From: Vibrio navarrensis
GTDB lineage: Bacteria; Pseudomonadota; Gammaproteobacteria; Enterobacterales; Vibrionaceae
Assembly (NCBI RefSeq): GCF_015767675.1
Contig: NZ_CP065217.1
Span: 1,612,001 to 1,676,000 of the forward strand
Reading direction: 5' to 3'
DNA length: 64,000 nucleotides
Part shown: positions 6,770 through 16,997 of the stretch, piece by piece
How the letters are laid out: the number at the start of each line of letters is the position of its first letter
Position numbering within the stretch: position 1 is the first letter of the stretch
Made by a program: the position numbers and the translations under genes
Notes under the pieces: generated by a model
The model's database searches: none
Told to the model about the DNA's origin: nothing
The model's input: the letters and a program-made list of their open reading frames with translations, nothing else

Positions 6770-9436
6770 TTATTCAGGTTTAGGTATCGGCGTTCGCCAA
6801 TTGAGCCAATCCTCTTCCGGTTTGTCATTGAGGAAAAATGACTGACCACTTTTGGCTGGGGGCGCGAGCTGCTTTTGTTGTGGGGTGGCAAATGCGATAC
6901 CACCACGCACGACGCTGTCTAAGGTTCCTGCCTTGATGCTGGCCCCTGACAAGCCAATAGACACATCGACTCCGGATGCATTCCAGAAGACGCTGTTTTG
7001 TCGCACCAAATACGCGTATTGCGCGTCAATTTTGATGGTGGAAATCACGCGATCCGCAAACTCTCCAAGTTCAACGGAGGCCACTTGGCCGATTTCCATC
7101 TGGCGGTAAAGGATTGGCGTGCCAACTTTTATAGAGCCGCGTTGTTCACTTTGTACGGTGAAAACGACTCCGCGAGAATTGGGGGCATCGCTTTCTAGGT
7201 TGAAACGGTGTTGGCCTTGACCATGGCCTGGCAGGACATGGATATATTTCGCCAGAAGCGCATCAAAATTATCTATGCCACTAATACCTAAAGAGGGTTG
7301 TGCTAGCCAGAAATGACTGCCTTGAACGGCAATATGACTGACATACTCAGGGTAGATGCGCGCTGAGGCGCTCACCGTGCCGCTTTTAAAATCGGGCACG
7401 ACAAGAGTAATTTCACCCACTTTGACTCCTTGGTACTGAATGGGCATGCCTTTGCTGACGGTTTGTTGACCATTAGTGGTGAGCGAAATGATACGGCCGA
7501 ATGTACGAGCTTCATTTTGATTTGGGTAGAGTTTCCACTTCTCGGCAATTTTGTTTTCTATGCCGGGAATGGAATCAAAAGCGATCCCGCCTTGGATTAA
7601 GGTTTTTAAGGGAGAGGCTTTGATTGCAACACCAGCAAGGCTGGCTTCGATTTCTACTCCAGAGCGATTCCAAAATACGGTTTGGTCGGTAATCAAATGT
7701 TTGTAGCGATTTTCAATGCTGACCTCGACCGTCACACCGCCTTCAGCAAGCTGAAAGTCAGAGACGCTTCCGACGGGAAGATTGCGATAGAGCAGGGGGC
7801 TACCTTTGGAAATCGGCGGCAATTCAGCGGAAAACAGCGTTAGAGTTTGAGAACCACTCTGATTGTACTTTGCCAGTTCGGCCAGCGAGCGGCTTTGATA
7901 CAATTGATACGAAGGGCTAATTCTCTCCTTGCCCTCGCTCACAAAGCTTATCGATCCAGTTAAAAGCTGTTTTGCGGGTGGAACGGAAATATTCAAGCCT
8001 GACTCGGTCAGTTCTGCACTGGCACTTCCAGTGACAAAAAAGCGGTTTTGCGAGCGAATCAAATGGGCATATTGGTTGTCAATCAGTACGTCAAAGTAAA
8101 CTTCATGCGGCTTACGCCCTAAGCCTTCGTCAAGAAGCCCAACTTTGATCACCGAGCCGACAACAATCCCTTTGTAGAGCAGATTCGCCCCGACATCTAA
8201 GCCAAACGAGTTGTCTGATAACAGCCGGATGGCAATCGACTTAGCTTGCTCTTGATTGTATTCGGTTTTACGAATGGCATTGAAACGGCGAGTTCGTTCT
8301 CCATCGCCGGGTATCAAAGTGAGAAAATTGCCGCGCACTAAGTTACCAATATTTTCAACACCTGAGAGCGAGACTTTTGCCTCTTCAAGGATAAACTTAC
8401 TGCCACTGTTGAGCAGATCATTGAACGCGGGTTGAATCGCCGCGGATGCGACAATCACTTCGCGCCCTTCTGAAAGCGATAGGTCGGTGATTTGTCCGAC
8501 TTCAATTCCGCGATACATAATTGGCGCACCGTTTGGACTCACATTATGGTCGTCCGGTAACGTAATGGTGACAGAAATGCCTCGCCCAGCGGTTTTCAGA
8601 TCTCGGTAAAGACGAAATTCGCTATTCTCCTCCACGGGTTCACCATCGTCGGGGGAATCGACCGCAATCGCACCGCCGAGCAGAGCGGTCATATTTTCCA
8701 AGCGCACATCCACACCTTCAAAACCGATACTCGCTCCAATACCACTAACGTTCCAAAAACGGCTTTGGTCGTTAATGATATGTCGATACTCATCGTTAAT
8801 GCTGGCGTGGATGGTAACCGACTTGCCATCTTCATCTAGTTGATAGCTGTACACTTCACCAATTGGTATCTTTTTATAGAAAATCTTTGAACCGATTGAG
8901 ACGCCACCCAGATCTTTGGCTTTGAGTTTCAGAGTTAGCCCTTGATTGGCCAAAAGGTCGGTTGGCGCTTTCTCTAACGCGTGAAAAACAGTTTCTGCTT
9001 CGCTGGATTCACCTGGTTGGATCGCAATGTAGTTGCCGGAGACCAAAGCATCCAACCCAGAAATGCCGGAAAGGCTTGCGGTGGGTTTAACCAACCAAAA
9101 ACGGGTGTTTTGATTGAGCAGTTTGGTCGCTTCTGGATAGATGTCCGCATCGACGTAGATATTCGAAAGATCTTCAGCAAGATTAATATCTCGCACCATG
9201 CCGACTTCGAGGCCTTGATAACGAATCGTGGTGCGACCTGCAATGAGTCCTTGTGCATCGGAGAAATAGATCTGCACACGTTGACCAGCATCATGAATCG
9301 CTTTGGTAACGAGCCAGCCAGCTAATAACATGGTCAGAATTGGTAGAATCCACAGGGGAGAAATCCCGCGGTTTTTACGCACGTCAGGGGTGTAAGAATT
9401 TTGTGAACTAGTAGGTGTGTTCATGCACAGACTCAT
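6770..9436 (-). CDS. letB: LetB (YebT) multi-MCE lipid-transport tunnel protein
   Basis: 888 residues, close to the 877 of E. coli LetB. After a cytosolic tail there is one membrane helix (SPLWILPILTMLLAGWLVTKAI), then seven MCE repeats, each recognisable by a variant of 'G..I.YRGI.VG.V': TIRYQGLEVGMV, KIFYKKIPIGEV, PIMYRGIEVGQI, NLLYKGIVVGSV, PLLYRNLPVGSV, PIQYQGVKVGEI, PILYRQMEIGQV. LetB hexamers stack into a tube spanning the periplasm to carry phospholipids between the membranes. The start overlaps the end of letA by 29 bases (or 17 if ATG 9424 is used), indicating coupled translation. Downstream gene is rsmF. Confidence 0.95.
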   Translation of the reverse strand: MSLCMNTPTSSQNSYTPDVRKNRGISPLWILPILTMLLAGWLVTKAIHDAGQRVQIYFSDAQGLIAGRTTIRYQGLEVGMVRDINLAEDLSNIYVDADIYPEATKLLNQNTRFWLVKPTASLSGISGLDALVSGNYIAIQPGESSEAETVFHALEKAPTDLLANQGLTLKLKAKDLGGVSIGSKIFYKKIPIGEVYSYQLDEDGKSVTIHASINDEYRHIINDQSRFWNVSGIGASIGFEGVDVRLENMTALLGGAIAVDSPDDGEPVEENSEFRLYRDLKTAGRGISVTITLPDDHNVSPNGAPIMYRGIEVGQITDLSLSEGREVIVASAAIQPAFNDLLNSGSKFILEEAKVSLSGVENIGNLVRGNFLTLIPGDGERTRRFNAIRKTEYNQEQAKSIAIRLLSDNSFGLDVGANLLYKGIVVGSVIKVGLLDEGLGRKPHEVYFDVLIDNQYAHLIRSQNRFFVTGSASAELTESGLNISVPPAKQLLTGSISFVSEGKERISPSYQLYQSRSLAELAKYNQSGSQTLTLFSAELPPISKGSPLLYRNLPVGSVSDFQLAEGGVTVEVSIENRYKHLITDQTVFWNRSGVEIEASLAGVAIKASPLKTLIQGGIAFDSIPGIENKIAEKWKLYPNQNEARTFGRIISLTTNGQQTVSKGMPIQYQGVKVGEITLVVPDFKSGTVSASARIYPEYVSHIAVQGSHFWLAQPSLGISGIDNFDALLAKYIHVLPGHGQGQHRFNLESDAPNSRGVVFTVQSEQRGSIKVGTPILYRQMEIGQVASVELGEFADRVISTIKIDAQYAYLVRQNSVFWNASGVDVSIGLSGASIKAGTLDSVVRGGIAFATPQQKQLAPPAKSGQSFFLNDKPEEDWLNWRTPIPKPE

Positions 9437-10679
9437 CTTTTTTTGCTTGCGAGTAATCGTCCCAAATCAGACGAGGGTCGATACTCTCTGCGGCCAACAT
9501 GGTAAAAACGACCACTAAACCAAACGCGACCGCACCATATCCGGGGGTAAAATCTAAAATCCGACCTCGATCCACTAAGGTCATCATAATTGAGATAACA
9601 AACAGGTCCAATACTGACCATTTTCCAATCCACTTCACCACAAAGTAAATGATCATTCGCTGTCGATGATACACAGATCGCTTAATGTGAATGCAAATCA
9701 GGATATAAGCCAAGCCGAGAATCTTGGCCACGGGCACAACAATACTGGCGATGAATATGATGGCAGCAATGCCATGCATGCCATTTTTAATCAGCGAGGC
9801 GACACCGGAGAAAATGGTGTCTTGCAATCTTTGCCCGTTGGTGATCAGAATCGAAATCGGGATCAAGTTTGCAGGAAAAATAGCAATCGTTGCGGCAATT
9901 AAAAATGCCCAAGTCTTTTGCAAAGAATAAGGTTTCCGATGATGCAGCGGACTGTCACAACGAATACAGCGCTCGGCTTCGGGTTGAGACATATGACAGC
10001 TGTGACAGTGGACGTGCTTTTCCTCTAATTGGTAATGGTGCTCAGCATGCCAAGTTTCCCAATAACGCCGCACACTGACGCGGGTGATGAGTAGCACGCT
10101 AAAAAGCTGTAGTAGTAACAGCCCAATAAGCCCCGGACCAACAAAAATATCCGAATAGTCTTGCAGCTTAAAGCAGGAGACGGCGATGCTGACGAGAAAA
10201 ACATCCAGCATCATCCAATGCTTTAATGTTTGTACGGTAGTAAGCGAATATTTGAGCAGATGAAACCAGCCTCGTTTTAGGGCAAGATGCGCAAGTACCA
10301 CAGCATTGCACACCAGAAATGGGGCAAGAGAACTACAAAAGAAAATTAAAAGTGACAGCGCAACGTATCCTTCACCCATCAGCGCCCACACTCCAGAGGG
10401 GAGCGTGGCAGGGATCATCACACCGAAAAGACGGATACTAATAAAGTCAAAAAAGTGTGAAGGAATAAACAGCATCAAGCAGGTGATGGCAATCGCCAAA
10501 TTACCCGAGAGGCTCGGTCGACCACCGCGGTAAAGCTGCGTGCCACAGCGAGGGCAATAGGCGCTTTTGCCGGAAGCAACCGAAATCACATCGACAGGCA
10601 GCTCACACCCCTGACATAGGCGTACTTGCGTAATTTCCGTGCGATGCTGAGCTGCCGAGTCTGGAGATTGAGAGGTCAT
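9408..10679 (-). CDS. letA: LetA (YebS) inner-membrane partner of LetB
   Basis: 423 residues with the PqiA-domain architecture duplicated: each half begins with a zinc-ribbon (CQGCELPVD..YCPRCGTQLYRG and CHSCHMSQPEAERCIRCDSPL) followed by four hydrophobic helices. LetA is the inner-membrane protein that feeds lipids to LetB. The first zinc-ribbon is near residues 19-47, the second near 225-245. Gene is first of the letA-letB-rsmF run, starting 45 bases from the end of the ABC transporter gene on the same strand, so it could be cotranscribed with it. Confidence 0.93.
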   Translation of the reverse strand: MTSQSPDSAAQHRTEITQVRLCQGCELPVDVISVASGKSAYCPRCGTQLYRGGRPSLSGNLAIAITCLMLFIPSHFFDFISIRLFGVMIPATLPSGVWALMGEGYVALSLLIFFCSSLAPFLVCNAVVLAHLALKRGWFHLLKYSLTTVQTLKHWMMLDVFLVSIAVSCFKLQDYSDIFVGPGLIGLLLLQLFSVLLITRVSVRRYWETWHAEHHYQLEEKHVHCHSCHMSQPEAERCIRCDSPLHHRKPYSLQKTWAFLIAATIAIFPANLIPISILITNGQRLQDTIFSGVASLIKNGMHGIAAIIFIASIVVPVAKILGLAYILICIHIKRSVYHRQRMIIYFVVKWIGKWSVLDLFVISIMMTLVDRGRILDFTPGYGAVAFGLVVVFTMLAAESIDPRLIWDDYSQAKKDESVHEHTY

Positions 10680-10724
10680 AGTGACCTCTCAGTGTGGGAA
10701 GATAAACGCGTCAATAAAAAAGTA

Positions 10725-12521
10725 TCAGGCGTGAGATTGCACACTGCCGTAGAGTGTTTGATATAACCCGTCTTGTTCAACCAGCTCCAAATGGGTGCCT
10801 GATTGCGTAACCTGTCCATCTTCCAAAACATAGATGATATCCGCTTGTTTCACTGCTGATAGCCGGTGGGCAACAATCAGTGTGGTACGTCCTCTAAGAA
10901 ATTCATTCAACGCTTTATGCAGCGCAGCTTCCGTTGCGGTATCGAGCGCAGAGGTCGCCTCATCCAGAATAACAAACTTAGGATTGCTCAGCACCATGCG
11001 AGCAATGGCTAGGCGCTGGCGCTGGCCGCCGGACAATCGAATACCGTTGCGTCCAACTTGCGTTTCAAGTCCATCAGTAAGCTGGGCGATGACATCTTGC
11101 AGCTGAGCAACTTCGAGCGCATGCCACAGTGCATTCTCTTCGTATGTACCACCTAAGGTGAGATTATGCCGTAAGCTGTCATTAAATAGTATAGGTTGTT
11201 GTAAAACAACAGCTATCTGATCGCGGATAATCTCAAATCCAATGTCGTCAGTGGTTTCTCCGTTGTACAGAATCCGACCACTACTGGCTTGATAGACCCC
11301 GATCAAAAGTTGGATCAAGGTTGATTTTCCACCACCACTTGCGCCGACTAAAGCCACTTTTTTTCCAGCGGGAATAGTTAAAGACAGATTGTTGAGCACC
11401 TGATTATCGCTATTGTAAGCAAAATTTACCTGCTCTACTTTTACTTCCACTTCGCCTTCGTTTAAGAAAGGATTTACTTTCGAAATCGGCCTATGTTCTT
11501 CTTCCAGTTCAAGGAGAGCGTTGATACGGGTAAGTGCAGCCTTGGCGCTATACCAAGAAAACTGAATGCTGAGCAATTCCTGAACAGGGGTCAACATAAA
11601 CCACAGATAGCCAAACACGGCAAAAATCTGGCCAATGGTTAAATCACTAAACAGCACCATTAACATTGCGACGGCGCGAAAGAGTTCGAAACCGATCAAA
11701 AATAGCAGGAAGGAGACACGTCCAGCGGCTTCCGACTGCCAAGCATACTTGTCGGCATTGATGCGCACCTGATCGGCTTGCTGTTTCAACTCTTGCAAAA
11801 ATTCACGTTCTTTGTTGGCCGCCCGTAACTGGTAAATGCCATCGAGAGTTTCCACCAAGCGGCTTTGGAACTGTTCGAACGCTTGGTTCTCATGCCGCTT
11901 AAGATGCTTGACCTTGCCTCCAAGCTTGCGGGAGAAATAGATAACAATCGGATTTACCAGCAAAATAAACAGCCCTAGTCGCCACTCCAGCCAGAGTAAG
12001 ACGACCGCCGTGCCGATGACCGTTAGCAGGCTGATGACAAATTTTGCCAGCGTGCTGCCGATGAACTGATCAATGGTTTCGATGTCAGTGATCAAATGAG
12101 CATTGATTCCGCCGCTGCCCCTTGTCTCGTACTGTCGAATGCTGATCCGTCCAAGCTTGTCGATCATTTTGGCCCGCATCAGGTAGGTGATGGTTTTCGA
12201 AACCAGAGTAAATTGACGACTTTGGAGGATGTTGAACGCTTGGCTCAATGCCCGCATCAACACCACCAAAAACAGGGTAAAGAAGATATAGCCAATCGGA
12301 GTTTGCCAAGCTTGAGGTAACACCCCATTCATCAATTCCAAACCTTTACCAGGTTGGTTCATGAGTACTTCATCGACCATTAACGGCATCAAAAGAGGGA
12401 TAGGAACGCTAAGCAAAGTGGCGATCACAGCAATGAAATTGGCAAACAGAAGCTTTGACTTATGTTTTTTTACTTGTGTTATCAACCAGGAACGGCTAAT
12501 AGTGTCAGTTGAGGAAATCAT
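10725..12521 (-). CDS. ABC exporter, fused membrane and ATPase domains (MsbA/multidrug type)
   Basis: 598 residues, a standard half-transporter. Residues 1-310 hold six membrane helices (first LLFANFIAVIATLLSVPIPLLMPL). The ATPase domain has Walker A GASGGGKST, Q-loop VLQQPILFND, signature LSGGQRQRL, Walker B FVILDEATSALD and the switch His in VAHRLSAVKQ. It probably works as a homodimer exporting a lipid or hydrophobic compound; the substrate cannot be read from sequence. It is transcribed toward letA. Divergent from msrC across a 131-base gap. Confidence 0.88.
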   Translation of the reverse strand: MISSTDTISRSWLITQVKKHKSKLLFANFIAVIATLLSVPIPLLMPLMVDEVLMNQPGKGLELMNGVLPQAWQTPIGYIFFTLFLVVLMRALSQAFNILQSRQFTLVSKTITYLMRAKMIDKLGRISIRQYETRGSGGINAHLITDIETIDQFIGSTLAKFVISLLTVIGTAVVLLWLEWRLGLFILLVNPIVIYFSRKLGGKVKHLKRHENQAFEQFQSRLVETLDGIYQLRAANKEREFLQELKQQADQVRINADKYAWQSEAAGRVSFLLFLIGFELFRAVAMLMVLFSDLTIGQIFAVFGYLWFMLTPVQELLSIQFSWYSAKAALTRINALLELEEEHRPISKVNPFLNEGEVEVKVEQVNFAYNSDNQVLNNLSLTIPAGKKVALVGASGGGKSTLIQLLIGVYQASSGRILYNGETTDDIGFEIIRDQIAVVLQQPILFNDSLRHNLTLGGTYEENALWHALEVAQLQDVIAQLTDGLETQVGRNGIRLSGGQRQRLAIARMVLSNPKFVILDEATSALDTATEAALHKALNEFLRGRTTLIVAHRLSAVKQADIIYVLEDGQVTQSGTHLELVEQDGLYQTLYGSVQSHA

Positions 12522-12652
12522 TATAATGAGAATAAATCCTATTTATGTTTGAGCGCGCATTCTAGCCGTTCTCGATGGGAATCCCAAGTAAATTCAGAAA
12601 CACCCGCATCGCGTAATCATGCTGTGCGTTTGCAGTAAAATCGGAAGTTGAT

Positions 12653-13126
12653 ATGACTATTGAACAATACCAAACCTTGACTAAGCAAGCTGTGGCCTTG
12701 ATCGAATCAGAACACGATTTGATCGCCAACCTTTCAAATATCAGTGCGTTACTTTCTATGGAGCTTGAAGACCTTAACTGGGTTGGTTTTTATCTCTATA
12801 AAGAAGACCAACTGGTTCTAGGGCCGTTCCAAGGCAAACCAGCTTGTGTACGTATTCCTATGGGTAAAGGTGTTTGTGGCACAGCTGCGGCAACCAACAC
12901 CGTGCAGCGTGTCCATGATGTGCACCAGTTTGAAGGGCACATTGCGTGTGATGCAGCGAGCAATTCGGAGATCGTACTGCCATTTTCTATTAATGGCACG
13001 GTGGCTGGCGTTCTTGATATTGATAGCCCAAGTGTGGGCCGATTCAGCGAAACAGATGAAGCTGGGCTCACATTTTTTATGGCGGAAGTAGAAAAGCTGC
13101 TTAATTCCCACGCGAACAAAGCATAA
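12653..13126 (+). CDS. msrC: Free methionine-(R)-sulfoxide reductase (GAF-domain MsrC/YebR)
   Basis: 157 residues forming one GAF domain. It reduces free methionine-R-sulfoxide, an antioxidant repair step. Visible family features are LNWVGFYLYK and the three conserved cysteines in PACVRIPMGKGVCGTAA and HIACDAASNSEIVLPF, matching the catalytic and resolving cysteines of E. coli fRMsr. GGAAG lies 7 bases before ATG. Order msrC-proQ-prc is the same as yebR-proQ-prc in E. coli. Confidence 0.92.
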   Translation: MTIEQYQTLTKQAVALIESEHDLIANLSNISALLSMELEDLNWVGFYLYKEDQLVLGPFQGKPACVRIPMGKGVCGTAAATNTVQRVHDVHQFEGHIACDAASNSEIVLPFSINGTVAGVLDIDSPSVGRFSETDEAGLTFFMAEVEKLLNSHANKA

Positions 13127-13225
13127 ATTCGGTAACGAGAGTGGTTTTTCGTTCGCAGGTCACTATAATACGAGGATATTTTTATCTTAATGCTCGCGGA
13201 CAGGCCGCTCTAACCAGGACAACTC

Positions 13226-13852
13226 ATGACTGAAAAGTTAAAAAACAGCAAAGAAGTTATTGCATATATTGCTGAATGTTTCCCTAATTGCTTTACTCTA
13301 GAAGGTGAAGCAAAGCCACTTAAAATCGGTATTTTTCAAGATCTTGCAGATCGTCTGAGCGACGATGAGAAAGTGAGCAAAACTCAGCTTCGTGCAGCGT
13401 TAAGACAGTACACTTCATCTTGGCGCTATTTACATGGCGTTAAAGCGGGCGCAACACGTGTTGACCTTGATGGTAATGCATGTGGTGTGCTGGAAGAAGA
13501 ACATGTAGAACACGCAAAAGCCACTCTGGCAGAAAGCAAAGCGAAAGTTCAAGCTCGTCGCAAAGAACAAGCGCAAAAAGCTCGTGAAGAAAGCAAGGCT
13601 GATAAGCCTAAGGCAAAAAAAGCACCACAACAACGTCGTGCCAACAAGCCACAAGCTCAGAAACCAGCAGAAAAGCCGGTAGAGACACGTGCGCTGAATG
13701 CAGATGAATATATTGTCGGTAAGTTAGTAAACGTCAATATGGGCAAGGGCAACATGGCTGCGACAATCGTAGAAATCAACAAGGATGATGTGCGTGTTCA
13801 ACTAGCTAACGGCCTACAAATGGTTGTCAAAGCGGAGCACTTGCGCGCATAA
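13226..13852 (+). CDS. proQ: RNA chaperone ProQ
   Basis: 208 residues. N-terminal FinO-like RNA-binding domain (residues about 1-118: [54 protein letters not shown]), then a long Lys/Ala/Gln-rich charged linker, then a C-terminal Tudor-like domain ([30 protein letters not shown]). ProQ is a global sRNA/mRNA-binding protein. It is followed 17 bases later by prc; the two are likely one transcription unit. Confidence 0.95.
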   Translation: MTEKLKNSKEVIAYIAECFPNCFTLEGEAKPLKIGIFQDLADRLSDDEKVSKTQLRAALRQYTSSWRYLHGVKAGATRVDLDGNACGVLEEEHVEHAKATLAESKAKVQARRKEQAQKAREESKADKPKAKKAPQQRRANKPQAQKPAEKPVETRALNADEYIVGKLVNVNMGKGNMAATIVEINKDDVRVQLANGLQMVVKAEHLRA

Positions 13853-13869
13853 AGGAGACACTCCTACGC

Positions 13870-15873
13870 ATGAAATGCCGTTCAAAATTGACCCTGATCG
13901 CTGCTGGCCTCTGGCTGGCAGCATCAGCTCAGGCTCTTGAAGCCAAATTATCCATCAAAGATCTTCCTGTTCTTGCTCCTGAAATTCAGCATGAAACCGC
14001 GAGCAAGCGAGTGACTTCCCGATTCACGCGCTCTCACTATAAACATTTCAACCTGAACGATGACTTCTCTAAAGCGATTTTTACCCGCTATGTTGAGTTG
14101 CTCGATTACAACAAGAACATTTTCACTCAAGCCGATATTGATGCCTTCTCCACTTGGTCAACGCAGCTTGATGATCAGCTTAAAGCTGGCGAAAATCAGA
14201 TAGCCTTTGACGTCTACAACTTGTCAATGAAAAAGCGTTTTGAGCGTTTTTCTTTTGCACTCAAGCTGTTAGACAAGGAAATCACATTTGATAACGATGA
14301 CTTTATTGAACTGGATCGAGCGAAGTCTGCTTGGCCAAAAGATAAAGCGGAACTCGATGAACTTTGGCGAAAACGCGTTAAATACGATGCGCTTAACCTG
14401 AAATTAACCGGTAAAGAGTGGCCAGAGATCAAAGACGTTTTGGAAAAACGTTACAACAACGCGATGAAACGCATCACGCAGACGCGTAACGAAGACGTTT
14501 TCCAGTTGTACATGAATGCGTTTGCTCGTGAAGTCGATCCGCACACCAGTTATTTGTCACCGCGTAACGCAGAACAATTCCAATCGGAAATGAATCTGTC
14601 ACTGGAAGGGATCGGTGCCGTGCTGCAAATGACCGACGATTATACGGTCATCCGTTCACTCGTCGCTGGTGGTCCCGCTTCAAAGAGTAAACAGCTTGGC
14701 GAAGGTGACCGAATCATAGGTGTTGGCCAAGATGGCGAAGAGATTGTCGATATCATTGGCTGGCGTCTCGATGACGTTGTGCAGTTGATCAAAGGTCCGA
14801 AAGGAACGAAAGTGAATCTGCACGTTTTGCCTGATGGTAACGATGCAAAGAGTTACGTGGTCACAATTGTTCGAGATAAGATTCGCCTGGAAGACAGAGC
14901 GGTAAAAGCGAAGACAATTGAAAAAGACGGCAAAAAAATCGGTGTTCTGGAAGTGCCGAGTTTTTATGTTGGTCTGTCTAAAGATACCGACAAGCTGTTA
15001 ACTGACCTTAAGTCTCAAGGCGTCGACGGCATCATTGTTGATTTGCGAAATAACGGTGGTGGAGCGCTTACAGAGGCGACGGCATTGACGGGTCTTTTCA
15101 TTGAGAAAGGCCCAGTAGTGCAAGTTCGTGACAGCTACGGCCGAGTGAAAGTTAATGCGGATACCGACGGAGAAATCAGCTACGCTGGCCCAATGACGGT
15201 GCTGGTCAATCGCTACAGTGCATCCGCATCGGAAATTTTTGCTGCTGCGCTGCAAGATTACGGTAGAGCCATTATTCTGGGTGAAAACTCGTTTGGCAAA
15301 GGGACGGTACAACAACATCGCTCTTTGAATCATATTTATGATTTGTTCGACAAAGAGCTCGGCTATGTTCAGTATACGATCCAAAAGTTCTATCGTATCG
15401 ACGGCGGGAGTACGCAAAATAAAGGGGTTGTGCCAGATATCGCCTATCCAACCGCGGTTGACCCTGAAGAGACAGGAGAGAGCGTTGAAGATAATGCATT
15501 GCCTTGGGATAGCATTGAGAAAGCAGACTATGCCGTGTTACAGCGTAATGCTGAGTTGGTCAACGCATTAAAGTTAAAGCACGACGCGAGAGTTGCCAAC
15601 CAGCTTGAGTTTAAATTCATCGCTGAAGATATTGCCACGTACAAAGCGGAAAAAAATGACAATAAGTTGTCCTTAAACGAAAAAGTACGTAAGCAAGAAT
15701 CTGAAAGTGCTGAAAAAACTCGACTTGATCGCATTAATCAGCGTCAGCTTCTCGAAGGGAAAAAGCCTTTTGACAATCTTGATGATGTACCAAAAGACTA
15801 CGAATATCCCGATGCCTACTTAGATGAATCGGTCTCGATTATGGTCGACATGCTTAAGATGGCGAAATCTTAA
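13870..15873 (+). CDS. prc: Tail-specific periplasmic protease Prc (Tsp)
   Basis: 667 residues with a signal peptide (LTLIAAGLWLAASAQALEA). Domain order: N-terminal helical region, PDZ domain (residues about 240-320, SLEGIGAVLQM..GPKGTKVNL), S41 protease domain with the catalytic Ser in RYSASASEIFAAALQD and Lys in GENSFGKGTVQQH, then a C-terminal DUF3340-type region. Prc degrades periplasmic proteins with nonpolar C-termini and trims FtsI and lipoproteins. GGAGA precedes the ATG. A hairpin terminator follows. Confidence 0.95.
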   Translation: MKCRSKLTLIAAGLWLAASAQALEAKLSIKDLPVLAPEIQHETASKRVTSRFTRSHYKHFNLNDDFSKAIFTRYVELLDYNKNIFTQADIDAFSTWSTQLDDQLKAGENQIAFDVYNLSMKKRFERFSFALKLLDKEITFDNDDFIELDRAKSAWPKDKAELDELWRKRVKYDALNLKLTGKEWPEIKDVLEKRYNNAMKRITQTRNEDVFQLYMNAFAREVDPHTSYLSPRNAEQFQSEMNLSLEGIGAVLQMTDDYTVIRSLVAGGPASKSKQLGEGDRIIGVGQDGEEIVDIIGWRLDDVVQLIKGPKGTKVNLHVLPDGNDAKSYVVTIVRDKIRLEDRAVKAKTIEKDGKKIGVLEVPSFYVGLSKDTDKLLTDLKSQGVDGIIVDLRNNGGGALTEATALTGLFIEKGPVVQVRDSYGRVKVNADTDGEISYAGPMTVLVNRYSASASEIFAAALQDYGRAIILGENSFGKGTVQQHRSLNHIYDLFDKELGYVQYTIQKFYRIDGGSTQNKGVVPDIAYPTAVDPEETGESVEDNALPWDSIEKADYAVLQRNAELVNALKLKHDARVANQLEFKFIAEDIATYKAEKNDNKLSLNEKVRKQESESAEKTRLDRINQRQLLEGKKPFDNLDDVPKDYEYPDAYLDESVSIMVDMLKMAKS

Positions 15874-15879
15874 ACCTTC

Positions 15880-15903
15880 AAGCGAGCCTAACTAGGCTCG
15901 CTT
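15880..15903 (+). terminator. Terminator hairpin after prc
   Basis: Perfect 11-bp stem AAGCGAGCCTA / TAGGCTCGCTT with a two-base AC spacer, followed by a pyrimidine-rich CTTCTTC tail. Confidence 0.7.
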
Positions 15904-16080
15904 CTTCATGATTCCATGTGTAAAAACCTTCCTGAATTAGAGCTATTTCATCTTGATAAATGCACCATTAAGCGCGCGTTTTGTTATTTTTTATCGCGTA
16001 ATAATGTGATTTGGATCTAAAAATTTCGCATTATTTTATCTCCAGATCTAAGCTGTAAGAAAAGGTCCGGAGATAAAACG

Positions 16081-16749
16081 ATGAGACATTTCCTACTTTT
16101 CCTTGCTGTTATCATGTTTCCTGTCACACAGGCGAATGAAGCGGGCGAAGCCCCTTCTGATTTAACCTATTTTGATACACCACTCTTGCTGGGTGATTGG
16201 TATTTGGTCAATCCCGATCCTGAGTCTGGCCGAGAAGATTTCCGAGCGATCAAACTGTCGCTAGGTTCAGATTACCAGTTCCAAATTGACATCCAGAAAC
16301 GGGACTACAGTGTCGATCATTGGCAAGGGATGTACGCGGCCAACGAAGACACGATTATTCTCGGGCTGAATTCAGGTCAACCTCAAGTGTACCAGTATGA
16401 AAGCAACCATCACATGCTCAATCTTAATGGGGTGAGATTTACTAAAGGATTGCCCAATGCACTGGCTGGTATTTGGTCGAGCGCTCATCTTTCCGGTGAA
16501 GGGATGATTGCCAATCAAATCAACCGAGTGGATCTGGTGTTGCAACCCGATTTTGTCTTTATGTTTCGCGTTACCTCTGAAGGAGGTAGTGAGTCCGTCA
16601 CGCAAGGCGTCTATTATACCGAGGGCAATCACTTGGTTTTGTTGTATGAGAACGGTGAGCATAATACGACTTATACGCTGGAAAGAGATAAGCTGACTCT
16701 GGCAGAAGAAAGCGGTGAGATGTTAGCGGTGCTGGATCGGGTTCGTTGA
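16081..16749 (+). CDS. Secreted hypothetical beta-rich protein
   Basis: 222 residues. Signal peptide FLLFLAVIMFPVTQANEA (cleavage about residue 19). The mature part is rich in alternating strands and contains two similar 'GxW' openings, LLLGDWYLVNPDPES and LAGIWSSAHLSGEG, each followed by strand patterns such as YQFQIDIQKRDYSVDHWQGMY and FVFMFRVTSEGGSESVTQGVYY, which suggests an internal duplication of a lipocalin-like barrel half. No enzymatic motif is seen. GGAG precedes the ATG. Flanked by terminators, so monocistronic. Function unknown. Confidence 0.7.
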   Translation: MRHFLLFLAVIMFPVTQANEAGEAPSDLTYFDTPLLLGDWYLVNPDPESGREDFRAIKLSLGSDYQFQIDIQKRDYSVDHWQGMYAANEDTIILGLNSGQPQVYQYESNHHMLNLNGVRFTKGLPNALAGIWSSAHLSGEGMIANQINRVDLVLQPDFVFMFRVTSEGGSESVTQGVYYTEGNHLVLLYENGEHNTTYTLERDKLTLAEESGEMLAVLDRVR

Positions 16750-16789
16750 ATGTGAATTGAACCAAGAGTAAACAGTGCAAAGTGTGGAT

Positions 16790-16824
16790 AAGAGAGGATT
16801 TTTATAAAGTTCTCTCTTTTTTTG
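16790..16824 (+). terminator. Terminator after secreted hypothetical gene
   Basis: AGAGAG (16791-16796) pairs with CTCTCT (16812-16817), loop of 15 bases, followed by a run of seven T. Confidence 0.55.
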
Positions 16825-16997
16825 TTGTGAGACTTGTTTTATTCGTTCGTCAACCGCATCTTACTTGGGTAATTTTTCGGTACCTGCCAGATAATTGAAC
16901 TCACAGATGCATTAACACGTCGCTTATCGATACAAAGATGAGCATGTCGTACAAGGTAGCAGGTACGTTTTGATTCACTGTACAAGGATTTATAGAT

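Noticed and set aside
16880..16966. Inverted GTACCTGC / GCAGGTAC pair 70 bases apart upstream of pepN
   Set aside because: Only 8 bp with a large loop and no terminator or promoter relation; likely chance.
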